Shown here: in pieces, positions 18,050 to 27,461 of the stretch | Layout: each line of letters begins with the position of its first letter | Numbering within the stretch: the first letter of the stretch is position 1 | Assembly: GCA_017303415.1 (NCBI GenBank) | Contig: JAFLBJ010000001.1 | Location: 1,054,001 to 1,118,000, forward strand | Length of the DNA stretch: 64,000 nucleotides | Direction: 5' to 3' | DNA from: Chitinophagales bacterium | Lineage (GTDB): Bacteria; Bacteroidota; Bacteroidia; Chitinophagales; Chitinophagaceae | Translations under genes and position numbers: made by a program | The notes under the pieces: model-generated | Seen by the model: the letters and a program-made list of their open reading frames with translations, nothing else | The model's database searches: none | Told to the model about the DNA's origin: nothing

Positions 18050-19272
18050 AGATCAAACATGCTTTGCTGATCTTCACCCAGTGGAGTTATAAGGATGCGC
18101 TTATACAAACCTACACCTTGCCTTATGTTAAGATCATTCGGCAAGCCATACCCGCTGACAAGAAGATATTTTTAGTGACTTCCGAACAGGAGGCCATCAG
18201 CCTTTCTCCCGAAGAAATTGTACAAATAAACAATTCCTGGAAAGAGCAGAATATCGAGCTTGTCGCCTTTCCTTACCGGCGGTTTGGCATCAAAAAACTA
18301 CTTGGGTTTGCAGCACAGGTCATGCGCATTTTCAGATTGATCGTGGCCAATAGGGTTGATGTGATCCATGCTTTTTGTACACCGGCAGGGGGCATGGCCT
18401 GGGTGTTGAGTGTATTAACCGGCCGCAAACTGGTGATCGATAGCTTCGAACCCCATGCCGTAGCAATGGTCGAGAATGGTACCTGGCCAAAAACAGGGTG
18501 GGCCTATCGGATACTTTTCTGGTTAGAGAAAAGACAAGCTCAACGGGCAACCTATATTATCTCTGCAACCAAAGGGATGCGTGATTTTGCCAAAACCACC
18601 TATGGTATCGATATCGGCCCAAAAATGTTTGTAAAGGGCGCCTGTGTGGATTCTACATTATTTTATCCGCGTCCCAAAGACCTCCAGTTGGCCTCTTCGC
18701 TGGGATTGGGTGATGACAAGATCGTTTGTGTATATGCCGGCAAATTGGGCGATATCTATTATAATGAGGAGGTATTTTCTTTTTTAAAGGCAGCCCATTC
18801 TTATTGGGGCGACCGGTTCCGGTTCCTGTTGTTGACCAATAAGAAAAGAGCCGTGTTGGATGCCCAGCTTGACCAGTCCGGCATTCCCCGTGAGGTATTG
18901 GTCAATCAATTTGTCCCCCACCAGGATGTGCCACGTTATATGTCCCTCGCCGATTTTGGCATTACTCCGGTAAAACCGGTGCCTTCCAAACGATACTGTA
19001 CTCCGATCAAGGATGGCGAATATTGGGCGATGGGATTACCCGTTGTGATCAGTCCCAATATTTCCGATGATTCAGAAATTATTCAGCAGACCGGTACGGG
19101 GGTGGTTCTGGATATGGCCGATGCCAGTGCACACCAGGCGGCACTTGAACAGTTGGACAAGCTGCTCAATGGAACCGATAAAGTAGCCCTGCGGGAAAAG
19201 ATTTTACATAATGCAGAAACCTACCGCTCCTATTCCATTCCGGCGCGTATCTATCCTGCCATTTATGCCTGA
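18028..19272 (+). CDS. glycosyltransferase, GT-B fold (GT4-like)
   Basis: This protein has 414 residues from the ATG at 18028 (MDSTSPIKIKHALLIFTQW). The frame is open further upstream to 17953, but that stretch lies inside the previous gene and looks like a shadow. The C-terminal domain shows IVCVYAGKLGDIYYNEEVFS, DFGITPVKPVPSKRYCTPIK and EYWAMGLPVVIS, the donor-binding pattern of GT-B enzymes where the Glu/Lys contacts vary. Its end overlaps the next glycosyltransferase start by 8 nt. It probably adds one sugar to the repeat unit. Confidence 0.8.
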   Translation: MDSTSPIKIKHALLIFTQWSYKDALIQTYTLPYVKIIRQAIPADKKIFLVTSEQEAISLSPEEIVQINNSWKEQNIELVAFPYRRFGIKKLLGFAAQVMRIFRLIVANRVDVIHAFCTPAGGMAWVLSVLTGRKLVIDSFEPHAVAMVENGTWPKTGWAYRILFWLEKRQAQRATYIISATKGMRDFAKTTYGIDIGPKMFVKGACVDSTLFYPRPKDLQLASSLGLGDDKIVCVYAGKLGDIYYNEEVFSFLKAAHSYWGDRFRFLLLTNKKRAVLDAQLDQSGIPREVLVNQFVPHQDVPRYMSLADFGITPVKPVPSKRYCTPIKDGEYWAMGLPVVISPNISDDSEIIQQTGTGVVLDMADASAHQAALEQLDKLLNGTDKVALREKILHNAETYRSYSIPARIYPAIYA

Positions 19273-20344
19273 GAAAAAACCACACATACATTTCTGGGTA
19301 CCCTATCCCCTGGGCGAAGCCCCTTCCCAACGTTTCCGGGTAGAACTTTTTTTGCCCTTGTTGGACAGTGAAGGGTATACCTATGAGCTGCTGACCTTTT
19401 TGGATGAACAGGCCTGGAAGGTTTTATACAGAAAGGGTAGCGGTATGCAAAAAGCATTGGGTACGCTCAAAGGATATTTTAGACGTGTAGGGCATTTGTT
19501 CAAATCCCTGCAAGCCGATTATATATTTATTCATCGCGAGGCGGCTCCGCTTGGGCCTCCCGTATTTGAATGGTTATTGGCCAAGGTTTTTCGCAAAAAG
19601 ATCATACATGAATATGATGATGCCATCTGGATACCTGGCGGGGAAAAGATTTCCTTTCTTAAAAAATTCCTCAAAGCTACCTGGAAGATCAGGTATATCA
19701 TCAAATGGTCCTATAAGGTAGTGGGCGGTAATGACTTTTTGTGTGACTATGCCCGTCCCTACAATAAGAATGTGGTGTTGATACCTACTGTGGTGGACAC
19801 GGAAAAGGGTCACCATGCCATGCGGGACCAGTATAAAGGAGAGAAGGTAGTGGTGGGTTGGACAGGTACACATACCACGCTGCATAACCTGGAAGAAATA
19901 GAAGGGGTATTGAAAGAATTGGCCGAGTCGGGAACCTGTGAGATCCTTATCATTTCCAATAAAGCACCAGAATGGGATTTCCCTTTCACTTTTGTAAAAT
20001 GGAAAGCGGAAACGGAGTTGGAAGACCTGCTTCGTATGCATATAGGTGTTATGCCACTAAAGCAAGGCCCCTGGTTTGAAGGGAAATGTGGTTTTAAACT
20101 TATTCAATACCTCTCTTGCGGAATCCCCGCTTTAGCTTCACCGGTAGGGGTTAACCCCAAAATACTTCTCCATGAAGAATGTGGGTATATCTGTTCCTCA
20201 CCCGGGGCCTGGAAAAGCGGTTTGCAAAAACTGATAGCCGATCCTGAATTGCGCACGCGAATGGGTAAACGGGGCAGGCAGCATATGGAAGACCACTACA
20301 GTTTACGTTCCACTTCCCTTTTGTTCCTGGAACTTTTTACGTAA
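19265..20344 (+). CDS. glycosyltransferase, GT-B fold (GT4-like)
   Basis: This 359-residue glycosyltransferase starts MPEKKPHIHFWVPYPLGEAP at the ATG overlapping the previous stop. HEYDDAIWIPGGEKI, VVVGWTGTHTTLHNLEEIEG and GIPALASPVGVNPKIL are typical of GT4-like proteins in Bacteroidetes surface-glycan loci. The C-terminus (YSLRSTSLLFLELFT) runs 42 nt past the stop of the convergent membrane-protein gene on the other strand, so the two coding regions truly overlap. This is the last gene of the first long + strand block. Confidence 0.8.
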   Translation: MPEKKPHIHFWVPYPLGEAPSQRFRVELFLPLLDSEGYTYELLTFLDEQAWKVLYRKGSGMQKALGTLKGYFRRVGHLFKSLQADYIFIHREAAPLGPPVFEWLLAKVFRKKIIHEYDDAIWIPGGEKISFLKKFLKATWKIRYIIKWSYKVVGGNDFLCDYARPYNKNVVLIPTVVDTEKGHHAMRDQYKGEKVVVGWTGTHTTLHNLEEIEGVLKELAESGTCEILIISNKAPEWDFPFTFVKWKAETELEDLLRMHIGVMPLKQGPWFEGKCGFKLIQYLSCGIPALASPVGVNPKILLHEECGYICSSPGAWKSGLQKLIADPELRTRMGKRGRQHMEDHYSLRSTSLLFLELFT

Positions 20345-21673
20345 TACCAGCTGTTCCTTCGGCGGATTAAAAATGATGAACAGGAGCGCGAGGTAGAAAG
20401 GCATACAGGGAATCTTATACCGGGACAAGGATCCGAAATTGGACGTAGATAATCCTACCGCAAAGGCGAATACCAGGGTAAAGATGATACAGAATTGAAG
20501 GGTTTCATCCCCCAGGATCCGCAAGACAACCCGGATTGGGTTGTTCTTAAAGATCACAATGATCGTAAAGCCAAGGAAGATAAGTGATTCCAAGGCCGAT
20601 AAGAACACAATTGGTTTTCTTGCTTCCCATAAATATGGCCGGAACAAGGTTACATTGATCGAGGCCGGCGCCTTCTCCAGCATCCCCATCAAGGTTGGGT
20701 CCATGTCACCCAACGTATATCCCGAGCCATCCTGCTCGTTGGAGATACGGTATAAATAATCCCGGGTAATCGAGGATTTGTAGGCAATACTCTCCACATT
20801 ATATTCCCCAAATAATTCCGTTTGCATTCTTCCCCCCACCACTACAAGGGCAATAATACTGATGCCATAGAGTAAATATCGCGACACAATGATCCAGCGG
20901 GTGTCTTTGATCTTATAGGACAAAAGACCCATTCCCCACAACAAGGCAGCTGGCAAAAAGGCCAGAACGATATACGATTTCACCACAAAAATGATATAGA
21001 GAAAGAACAGGGATTTCACGCTGTTGGCCAATATATTCTTGTTGTCGTAAAATATCAGGTAGAAATAGTGTACCAGCCAACCGATACAGCTAAAAGTGAG
21101 CGTATCTTTCAAAAATCCCGAACCCCAGAAGAAAACACTGGGAATAAACAAAAAGGAGATGGCCATTTGCTTTTGTAGCTTCGGGTAGAGTTTGGTAAAT
21201 ACTACAAACATTTTCCAAATACCAATAAAGGAAATTGCGCAGAAGACAACAGCCGTTGGCAGGTAGGTGGTAAGCGTAAATACGCCGATAAATGCGCCGA
21301 TGGCGGGTACCAGATAGTCGGCAGGGCTGCTGTACCAGATCATTTTGGAGGTATAGGGAAAAACATCCGTATCATAGGGGTCAGCCGAGGCGGTCAGCAA
21401 TTTGAACCAGGTGGAAAAGGAGTCGGAGAGTGAGGAATTGATCAAGGTGGAGTGTTCCCAAAAATTAAGGGTATCCCCACCTTTATAATAATACTGGTAA
21501 ACGATACCGATAAAAACAGCCCCAACGATTTTTACTGTAAAGGCAGGCAGAAAATACTTTCGAAGTGGATGCAGGATCGGATAGTATTTATTCCGAAAAT
21601 ATGCCGCCATTATATATACAATAAAAAGGAAGATGGGAAGTAATAAGTAATCGTTTATAGTAATATATTGCAT
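20303..21673 (-). CDS. polytopic membrane protein of the polysaccharide locus (possible polymerase or lipid-linked glycosyltransferase)
   Basis: This 456-residue integral membrane protein has about ten or more hydrophobic segments and no recognised catalytic signature. The stretch FLFIPSVFFWGSGFLKDT is shared by many uncharacterised Bacteroidetes membrane proteins in glycan loci. Size and topology would suit a Wzy-like polymerase, an O-antigen-ligase-like protein or an EpsG-like protein; none can be confirmed. It is the only gene of region 1 on the - strand. Its 3' end overlaps the convergent glycosyltransferase by 42 nt, and its start is only 17 nt from asnB on the other strand. An internal Met at residue 23 is a possible alternative start but would remove the first membrane segment. 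Confidence 0.6.
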   Translation of the reverse strand: MQYITINDYLLLPIFLFIVYIMAAYFRNKYYPILHPLRKYFLPAFTVKIVGAVFIGIVYQYYYKGGDTLNFWEHSTLINSSLSDSFSTWFKLLTASADPYDTDVFPYTSKMIWYSSPADYLVPAIGAFIGVFTLTTYLPTAVVFCAISFIGIWKMFVVFTKLYPKLQKQMAISFLFIPSVFFWGSGFLKDTLTFSCIGWLVHYFYLIFYDNKNILANSVKSLFFLYIIFVVKSYIVLAFLPAALLWGMGLLSYKIKDTRWIIVSRYLLYGISIIALVVVGGRMQTELFGEYNVESIAYKSSITRDYLYRISNEQDGSGYTLGDMDPTLMGMLEKAPASINVTLFRPYLWEARKPIVFLSALESLIFLGFTIIVIFKNNPIRVVLRILGDETLQFCIIFTLVFAFAVGLSTSNFGSLSRYKIPCMPFYLALLFIIFNPPKEQLVLRKKFQEQKGSGT

Positions 21674-21690
21674 AAAATAATTGGCGTCAG

Positions 21691-23598
21691 ATGTGTGGCA
21701 TCACCGGAATCATAGCCCGTACAGATCGGGGCAGGCAGCGACTTTCAAAAATACAACAATCCGTTGTTTCTCTCGAAAAAAGAGGGCCTGATGACGAAGG
21801 TGTTTATTCCAACCACCATGTAGCCCTGGGACATCGAAGGCTTTCCATCATTGACACCAGCGAAGGGGGCCACCAGCCAAAATGGGACCCTACCCATCGC
21901 TGGGTGATCGTATTTAATGGGGAGATATTCAATTATCAGCAGCTTCGCGACCGTCATTTTTCAGAAGAACAAAAAGCCGCCCTCCAATCTCAGTCCGATA
22001 CCGAGATTCTCCTTCACCTTTTCATCCGCAAAGGTTTTGACTGCCTTTCTGAATTGGAAGGTTTCTTTGCTTTTGCGATCTATGATTACCAGGAAAACCG
22101 TCTCTATATGGCCAGGGACCGGTTTGGTAAAAAGCCTTTGTACATTTTTGAGGATGAGGACAACCTGATCTTTGCCTCGGAAATGAAAGGCATCCTGGCT
22201 TATGAAATCCCCAAACAGATCAATTACGATTCCCTTTACCAATATTTTCAGCTCTCTTATATACCACAACCCCAAACCATATTACAGGGGGTGCGCAAAC
22301 TGGCGCCCGGGCATTGTCTCGACATTCGGGTAAGCGAAGGAACAAGGGAAGAGAAACCCTGGTATGTACTGCCCGTAGCGACAAATTATCAATCGGCACT
22401 CAACTATAATGATGCACAAAAGGAACTTGTGCGGTTGCTGGATGAAGCCGTACAAAAAAGATTGGTAAGTGATGTTCCCCTGGGAGCGTTTCTTAGCGGA
22501 GGTATCGACTCCTCGGTGGTGGTTGCCCTGGCCAGCAGACATGTAAAACATTTTCGCACCTTCTCGGTAGGCTATAAAGGCGATAATTTCTTTGATGAAA
22601 CACAGTACGCTGAAATGGTCGCCAAGAAATTTCAGACCGACCATACGGTTTTCTATCTGGATCATTCGGATTATCTCGATTCCTTTTTTCCTGCCCTCGA
22701 CTATCTCGATGAGCCGTTTGCCGATCCTTCTCTCTTACCACAGTTTATCTTAAGCCAGCAAACCCGGAAATATGTATCGGTGGCCGTTTCGGGTGATGGC
22801 GGGGATGAGGTATTTGCCGGATATAATAAACACTATGCCGAATGGCGGGCACGTCGCCGTGACCTTGTCAGTTTTCTGGTTAGGGCCGGTCATCCCTTGT
22901 GGAAAGCCATGCCCCGTAACCGTACGAGTAAGATCGGCAACCTGGTCAGGCAGCTCGATCGTTTTGCTGAAGGCAGCAAACTCAATTGTCACGATCGCTA
23001 TTGGCGATGGGCCTCCATCCATACAACCGATGATATTAGCCGTATCATGACCCCGGAAACACTGGCGCAGGTAAATAAAAGCCAGGTTGAGAAAGTAAAA
23101 CAGGATGCCCTTCGCTACCTGAATGAAGAAGATTTTAATTCTGTATTAAGAACAGATATGGAGCTGGTGCTTACCGGGGATATGCTGGTAAAAGTAGACC
23201 GGCTAAGCATGGCCAATGGATTAGAGGTAAGGTCACCCTTTTTGGATCATCATGTCGTAGAGTTTGCCTTCTCCCTGCCTGCCAAATACAAGATCAAGGG
23301 CAACCACCGTAAACGTATAGTGCGGGATTCTTTTAGAAGCCTGTTGCCCCCGGAACTCTACCACCGCCCCAAAAAAGGATTTGATGTGCCGATGCTCAAT
23401 TGGTTCAAACACGAATTGAATGAATATTTGTTTAATGATCTTTTCAAGGAGTCGACCATTCGTGAGCAAGGGATCTTAAATCCGGAATATATTGAATCCA
23501 TCCGAAAAGAATTGCAATCTTCGGTTACCCACGATACGGTCGAAAAACTATGGATACTCTTATCCTTTCAATATTGGTATAATAAGTATATGACTTAA
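21691..23598 (+). CDS. asnB: asparagine synthase (glutamine-hydrolysing), polysaccharide-locus type
   Basis: This glutamine-dependent amidotransferase has 635 residues. The mature N-terminus is MCGITGI, so Cys2 is the glutaminase nucleophile. RGPDDEG, GHRRLSIID and FNGEIFN complete the class II glutaminase domain. The synthetase domain carries the PPi loop SGGIDSS near residue 267 and SGDGGDEVFAGY. In glycan loci such enzymes can amidate uronic acids or amino acids attached to sugars, so the true substrate may not be aspartate. The start is only 17 nt from the divergent membrane-protein start. The polysaccharide deacetylase follows 7 nt downstream. Confidence 0.9.
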   Translation: MCGITGIIARTDRGRQRLSKIQQSVVSLEKRGPDDEGVYSNHHVALGHRRLSIIDTSEGGHQPKWDPTHRWVIVFNGEIFNYQQLRDRHFSEEQKAALQSQSDTEILLHLFIRKGFDCLSELEGFFAFAIYDYQENRLYMARDRFGKKPLYIFEDEDNLIFASEMKGILAYEIPKQINYDSLYQYFQLSYIPQPQTILQGVRKLAPGHCLDIRVSEGTREEKPWYVLPVATNYQSALNYNDAQKELVRLLDEAVQKRLVSDVPLGAFLSGGIDSSVVVALASRHVKHFRTFSVGYKGDNFFDETQYAEMVAKKFQTDHTVFYLDHSDYLDSFFPALDYLDEPFADPSLLPQFILSQQTRKYVSVAVSGDGGDEVFAGYNKHYAEWRARRRDLVSFLVRAGHPLWKAMPRNRTSKIGNLVRQLDRFAEGSKLNCHDRYWRWASIHTTDDISRIMTPETLAQVNKSQVEKVKQDALRYLNEEDFNSVLRTDMELVLTGDMLVKVDRLSMANGLEVRSPFLDHHVVEFAFSLPAKYKIKGNHRKRIVRDSFRSLLPPELYHRPKKGFDVPMLNWFKHELNEYLFNDLFKESTIREQGILNPEYIESIRKELQSSVTHDTVEKLWILLSFQYWYNKYMT

Positions 23599-23605
23599 GC
23601 AACAC

Positions 23606-24574
23606 ATGGCAAAAGGAGTTTTTACCATATCACTCGATTTTGAATTGTTCTGGGGTGTTCGTGATCACCGGAGCCTCGAAGGGTATGGCCCGAACATTGC
23701 CAAAGTGCAGGAAGTGGTTCCTGCCTTACTGGATCTGTTTAAACGCTATGAGGTGCATTGTACCTGGGCTACCGTGGGTTTTCTTTTTCATGAGAACAAG
23801 GAAGTCCTGATGGAAAAATGGCCGGCCACCTTACCTGATTATTTGCGGAAAGAATATGATCCTTATCCCTATGTCAGGGATCAACCACTTGAAAGGATCT
23901 ACCATTTTGCCCCGCATCTTATCCAGCAGATCCGTCAGTCACCCGGACAGGAGATCGGTACGCACACCTATTGCCATTTTTATGCGTTGGAAAAGGATAC
24001 AACTTCGGAGCAATTCAGAGCCGACCTCGTAGCGGCCATCGAAGTGGCCCATGAAAAGGGAATCCCTATCCACAGTATCATCTTTCCCCGAAATCAATAT
24101 GGGCCGGTACATATTTCCATTTGTGAAGAGCTTGGTATTAAAGTATTCAGAGGAAATGAGGAGTCGTCTGTTTACCGCCCCTTATCCAGAGAGGAGGAGA
24201 ATTCGTTTCGCCGTGCCATAAGATTGGCCGATGCCTATTTGAATATTACGGGTCATCACACCCATGCATGGCCGAAACCCGCGCCGATCATCAATGTACC
24301 CGCCAGTCGTTTTTTAAGACCCTGGTCATCGTCGCTTTCGGTGTTTGATCCACTTCGATTTCGTCGGATCAAAAAAAGTATATGGCATGCAGCCGGGCAA
24401 GGTCGTATTTATCATCTTTGGTGGCATCCACACAATTTTGGAAGTCACACGGAAAAGAATATGGAGTTTTTAGAACGCATCCTGAAGGAGTATTCCATTG
24501 CGAGGGAAAAAGGGCTGATGGAGTCGCTCAACTTATTTGAGATCTATGAACGAACCAACCATACAAGGACCTAG
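23606..24574 (+). CDS. polysaccharide deacetylase (NodB domain)
   Basis: This 322-residue carbohydrate esterase family 4-like protein begins FTISLDFELFWGVRDH, which holds the catalytic/metal Asp of the first NodB motif. EIGTHTYCHFYAL carries the metal-binding HxxxH-like motif. No signal peptide is visible, so it would act in the cytosol on a lipid-linked or nucleotide-linked amino sugar. It lies between asnB and a formyltransferase. Deacetylation followed by N-formylation of an amino sugar would be a coherent pair of steps; this is inferred from order only. It overlaps the formyltransferase by 29 nt. Confidence 0.85.
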   Translation: MAKGVFTISLDFELFWGVRDHRSLEGYGPNIAKVQEVVPALLDLFKRYEVHCTWATVGFLFHENKEVLMEKWPATLPDYLRKEYDPYPYVRDQPLERIYHFAPHLIQQIRQSPGQEIGTHTYCHFYALEKDTTSEQFRADLVAAIEVAHEKGIPIHSIIFPRNQYGPVHISICEELGIKVFRGNEESSVYRPLSREEENSFRRAIRLADAYLNITGHHTHAWPKPAPIINVPASRFLRPWSSSLSVFDPLRFRRIKKSIWHAAGQGRIYHLWWHPHNFGSHTEKNMEFLERILKEYSIAREKGLMESLNLFEIYERTNHTRT

Positions 24575-25370
24575 ACTCGTACTTCTCGCCAGAGATACGG
24601 ATTCAACCTGGATGATATATAATCATATTCATCCACAGATTCCTATTGACCATGTCATTTTGGAAAAACCGGTTTCGCGTTGGTTGCTGATACGTAACCG
24701 GGCCAGGCGGATCGGATGGATGAAGGCCTTGGGGCAGGTTTTTTTTATTTCCTGTATCTCTCCTCTTATCAATTTTCTTTCCCGGGAACAAAAAAGGTTA
24801 CTCTATCAACAATACCGGATTGACAACCGAAAACCGACAGGTAACAGGATCGTGCCGGTAAGTTCGGTCAATAGCAAAGAGTGCCAGGCCATGCTGCAAA
24901 AGCTCAACCCCGATCTGGTACTTGTCAATGGTACAAGGATCATTTCCAACCAGACCCTGCAAAGTGTAACGGCCCCCTTTATCAATATTCATGATGGTAT
25001 AACTCCTGCATTTAGAGGTGTTCATGGGGGATATTGGGCCCTGGCAAGCGGACAACCTGAACTTTTTGGCACCACCATCCATTTTGTCGATAAAGGAGTA
25101 GATACCGGAGGAATCATCGACCAAATCTTTTTGCAACCTTCAAAGAACGATAATTTTGCCACCTATCCGATCCTGCAGCATGCAGCGGCCTTGCCTGTGT
25201 TAAAAGAAGTGTTGGAAAGGATCATTCGTGGTGAGACCATTACCCCCCGTAAACCTGTCTGTGAAAATAGGCCGCTTCATTTTCATCCTACCATCTGGGA
25301 GTGGATGCGAAACCGAAAGCGGACCCTTGGATTAGTTTTTTTGTTTCAATCATTAGCCCATTTTTCCTGA
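24546..25370 (+). CDS. formyltransferase-family protein
   Basis: This 274-residue protein has a formyl-transferase core. LVLVNGTRIIS, then FINIHDGITPAFRGVHGGYW, gives the N-x-H-x(n)-D arrangement of formyl-THF-dependent enzymes (His in NIHDG, Asp in VDKGVDTGGII). The N-terminal 100 residues are divergent and basic. Relatives include methionyl-tRNA formyltransferase, but the missing anticodon domain and the context favour a sugar N-formyltransferase. The ATG at 24546 overlaps the deacetylase by 29 nt; a TTG three codons upstream is less likely. The next gene starts 1 nt after the stop. Confidence 0.8.
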   Translation: MNEPTIQGPRLVLLARDTDSTWMIYNHIHPQIPIDHVILEKPVSRWLLIRNRARRIGWMKALGQVFFISCISPLINFLSREQKRLLYQQYRIDNRKPTGNRIVPVSSVNSKECQAMLQKLNPDLVLVNGTRIISNQTLQSVTAPFINIHDGITPAFRGVHGGYWALASGQPELFGTTIHFVDKGVDTGGIIDQIFLQPSKNDNFATYPILQHAAALPVLKEVLERIIRGETITPRKPVCENRPLHFHPTIWEWMRNRKRTLGLVFLFQSLAHFS

Positions 25371-25371
25371 C

Positions 25372-26568
25372 ATGCCACGTGTACTTCGTATTCTCAATCG
25401 CCTAATTGTTGGCGGCCCCTCCAAGAACGCTGTATTTCTTAGCCGGTATATGTCACCCGATTTTGAGACACTGCTCGTAACAGGGGATAAGGATGATCAT
25501 GAGCAGGATGCCGATGAACTGGCCACCCACCATGGTATCACACCTCTTTGTGTGACTGAAATGAAAAGGGCCATTTCATTTAATGATGATTGGAAGGCCT
25601 ATCAAAAATTGAAAAAGATCATTCGGGAATTTAAACCGGATATCGTACATACCCATGCCGCCAAATCGGGCGCCCTCGGCCGCCTGGCTGCGAGGAATTG
25701 TCAGGTGCCGGTAATCGTACATACCTTTCACGGACATGTATTTCATTCCTATTTCAACCCGCTAAAGACAAATTTCTTTATCCGGGCCGAGCGATACCTC
25801 GCGCGGTTTACGGATGGGATAGTCGCGATCAGCGAAAAACAACGGCATGAACTGGTGGATGAATTCAGGATCGCGCCTGCCCACAAATTTCATATCATCC
25901 CCCTTGGTCTTGACCTGGATCCCTTTGTAATGGATCAGGACCTGAAACGCCGGAAATTCCGGGATGAATTTCAACTGGCGGAGGATACGATCGCGATCGG
26001 TATCATTGGGCGATTGGTACCCATCAAGAATCATGGACTATTCATCAAAGCACTAAAAAAGGTATTGACCAGGAGCAACAAACCGGTGAAAGCCTTTATC
26101 ATAGGAGACGGTGAAAGCCGTGAGCCGATCATGACCATGGCCCGTGAAGCGGGTATTCCTTTTGCCGCGCCGGGTGAAAAGAACCCAGAGGCACCGCTGA
26201 TTTTTACTTCCTGGCGGATGGATGTGGATGTGGTTTGTGCCGGATTGGATATAATATGTCTCACCTCCCTCAACGAGGGAACTCCCGTAAGCTTGATCGA
26301 AGCACAGGCCGCTGGAAGACCGATCGTGTCTACCCGCGTGGGGGGTATTGCCGATGTTGTGCTCGAGGGAAAGACAGCGTTGTTGGCCGACCTGGGCAAT
26401 GAGGACGCTTTCGCCGATCAGTTGGTGGAAATGGTCGATTCAGAGCAAAAGAGACAAATAATGAGTGATGCCGGCCGGGATTTTGTGCTGAACAAATATG
26501 GCTACAAACGGTTAGTTAAGGATATGGAAAAGTTATACGGGGAGTTGTTAAGTAAGAAGAGTCGATAA
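25372..26568 (+). CDS. glycosyltransferase family 4
   Basis: This 398-residue GT-B enzyme begins VLRILNRLIVGGPSKNAVFL, the acceptor-side glycine loop of GT4. HTHAAKSGALGRLAAR and VVHTFHGHVFHSYF are characteristic, and the donor site is SLNEGTPVSLIEAQAAGRPI, with the EX7E pair formed by E in NEGTP and E in LIEAQ. The architecture is close to EPS biosynthesis enzymes such as WbpX/EpsD-type proteins. It follows the formyltransferase by 1 nt and precedes the PHP phosphatase by 22 nt. Confidence 0.88.
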   Translation: MPRVLRILNRLIVGGPSKNAVFLSRYMSPDFETLLVTGDKDDHEQDADELATHHGITPLCVTEMKRAISFNDDWKAYQKLKKIIREFKPDIVHTHAAKSGALGRLAARNCQVPVIVHTFHGHVFHSYFNPLKTNFFIRAERYLARFTDGIVAISEKQRHELVDEFRIAPAHKFHIIPLGLDLDPFVMDQDLKRRKFRDEFQLAEDTIAIGIIGRLVPIKNHGLFIKALKKVLTRSNKPVKAFIIGDGESREPIMTMAREAGIPFAAPGEKNPEAPLIFTSWRMDVDVVCAGLDIICLTSLNEGTPVSLIEAQAAGRPIVSTRVGGIADVVLEGKTALLADLGNEDAFADQLVEMVDSEQKRQIMSDAGRDFVLNKYGYKRLVKDMEKLYGELLSKKSR

Positions 26569-26590
26569 GGAATCTTTAATTTCGTGCTTC

Positions 26591-27325
26591 ATGTTTTCCC
26601 TTTTTAAATCAAAGAATACGACACCGGTGTATGCCGGACTGCATACCGATATGCATTCACACCTCATTCCGGGTGTGGATGATGGCGCGCCAGATATGGA
26701 AACCTCACTGGGATTGATCCGGGGATTGGCTGGTATGGGGTTTAAAAAACTCATTACAACCCCTCATATCATGTGGGAGATGTACCCTAATACCCACGAT
26801 GATATCAGGAGCAGGATTTTGGAATTGTGGCAACGTGTAGAGGAGGAAGGAATAGGTGTGGAGATACAGGCTGCCGCGGAGTATTTTCTGGATGGTCATT
26901 TCAAATCATTATTGGATACAAAAGAGTCTTTGCTAACGATCTCCGGGAATATGGTTCTGGTGGAATTCTCCATGGCTAGCCCGCCGCTTGACCTGAAGGA
27001 GATGCTTTTTGATCTGCAGTTACAAGGCTACCAGCCTGTGATTGCCCACCCGGAACGTTATGTATATCATGAAAGAAACAAGGAATTCTTTGTGGAATTA
27101 AAAGCGGCAGGATACCTGTTTCAACTTAACATCAATTCATTGGCCGGGTTCTATGGAAAATCCAGTCAGAACCTGGCGCAGTATATGATCAAGAATGATT
27201 TTTACGACCTGGCGGGTACAGACCTGCACAGCTTTCGGCACCTTGAGGCTCTTGGCCACCCTGCCATTGCAGGGCCGTTGGGGAAGTTGATTGAGCAGGG
27301 GCGGCTGTTGAACAAAAGCCTTTGA
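26591..27325 (+). CDS. PHP-family tyrosine phosphatase of capsule biosynthesis (CpsB/YwqE type)
   Basis: This 244-residue PHP metallophosphatase has the metal motif DMHSHLIPGVDDG (H22, H24, D30), then LITTPHIM, AAEYFLD, IAHPERY and GTDLHS, all of which match CpsB/YwqE. Family members dephosphorylate the tyrosine kinase that controls chain length and export. No such kinase is visible here, and the neighbouring ABC exporter would not normally need one. It may act with a Wzc-like protein elsewhere. It is the last gene of the polysaccharide block and is followed by a heptamer hairpin. Confidence 0.88.
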   Translation: MFSLFKSKNTTPVYAGLHTDMHSHLIPGVDDGAPDMETSLGLIRGLAGMGFKKLITTPHIMWEMYPNTHDDIRSRILELWQRVEEEGIGVEIQAAAEYFLDGHFKSLLDTKESLLTISGNMVLVEFSMASPPLDLKEMLFDLQLQGYQPVIAHPERYVYHERNKEFFVELKAAGYLFQLNINSLAGFYGKSSQNLAQYMIKNDFYDLAGTDLHSFRHLEALGHPAIAGPLGKLIEQGRLLNKSL

Positions 27326-27420
27326 AATAAGTAATAAGAAACAGCGAAATAAGGAAGTAGCGGCCACCTCCCTTACATCCCTATTCCTTATTTCTCTGTT
27401 TCTATTTTCTTATTTTCCTT
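27326..27420. repeat. heptamer-type inverted repeat (AATAAGR family), terminator-like
   Basis: An A-rich left arm containing AATAAGAAACAG and AAATAAGGAAGTA is mirrored by a T-rich right arm containing TTCCTTATTTC, TCTGTTTC and TTTTCTTATTTT, with about 20 nt of GC-rich loop between them. The same words form a perfect stem at 61995-62084. The array lies between the PHP phosphatase and the MerR regulator and may stop transcription of the polysaccharide block. There is no ORF in it. Confidence 0.75.
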
Positions 27421-27461
27421 TTCTCCAAACCTTTTTTCACAAGGATTGTAATTACTGACGT

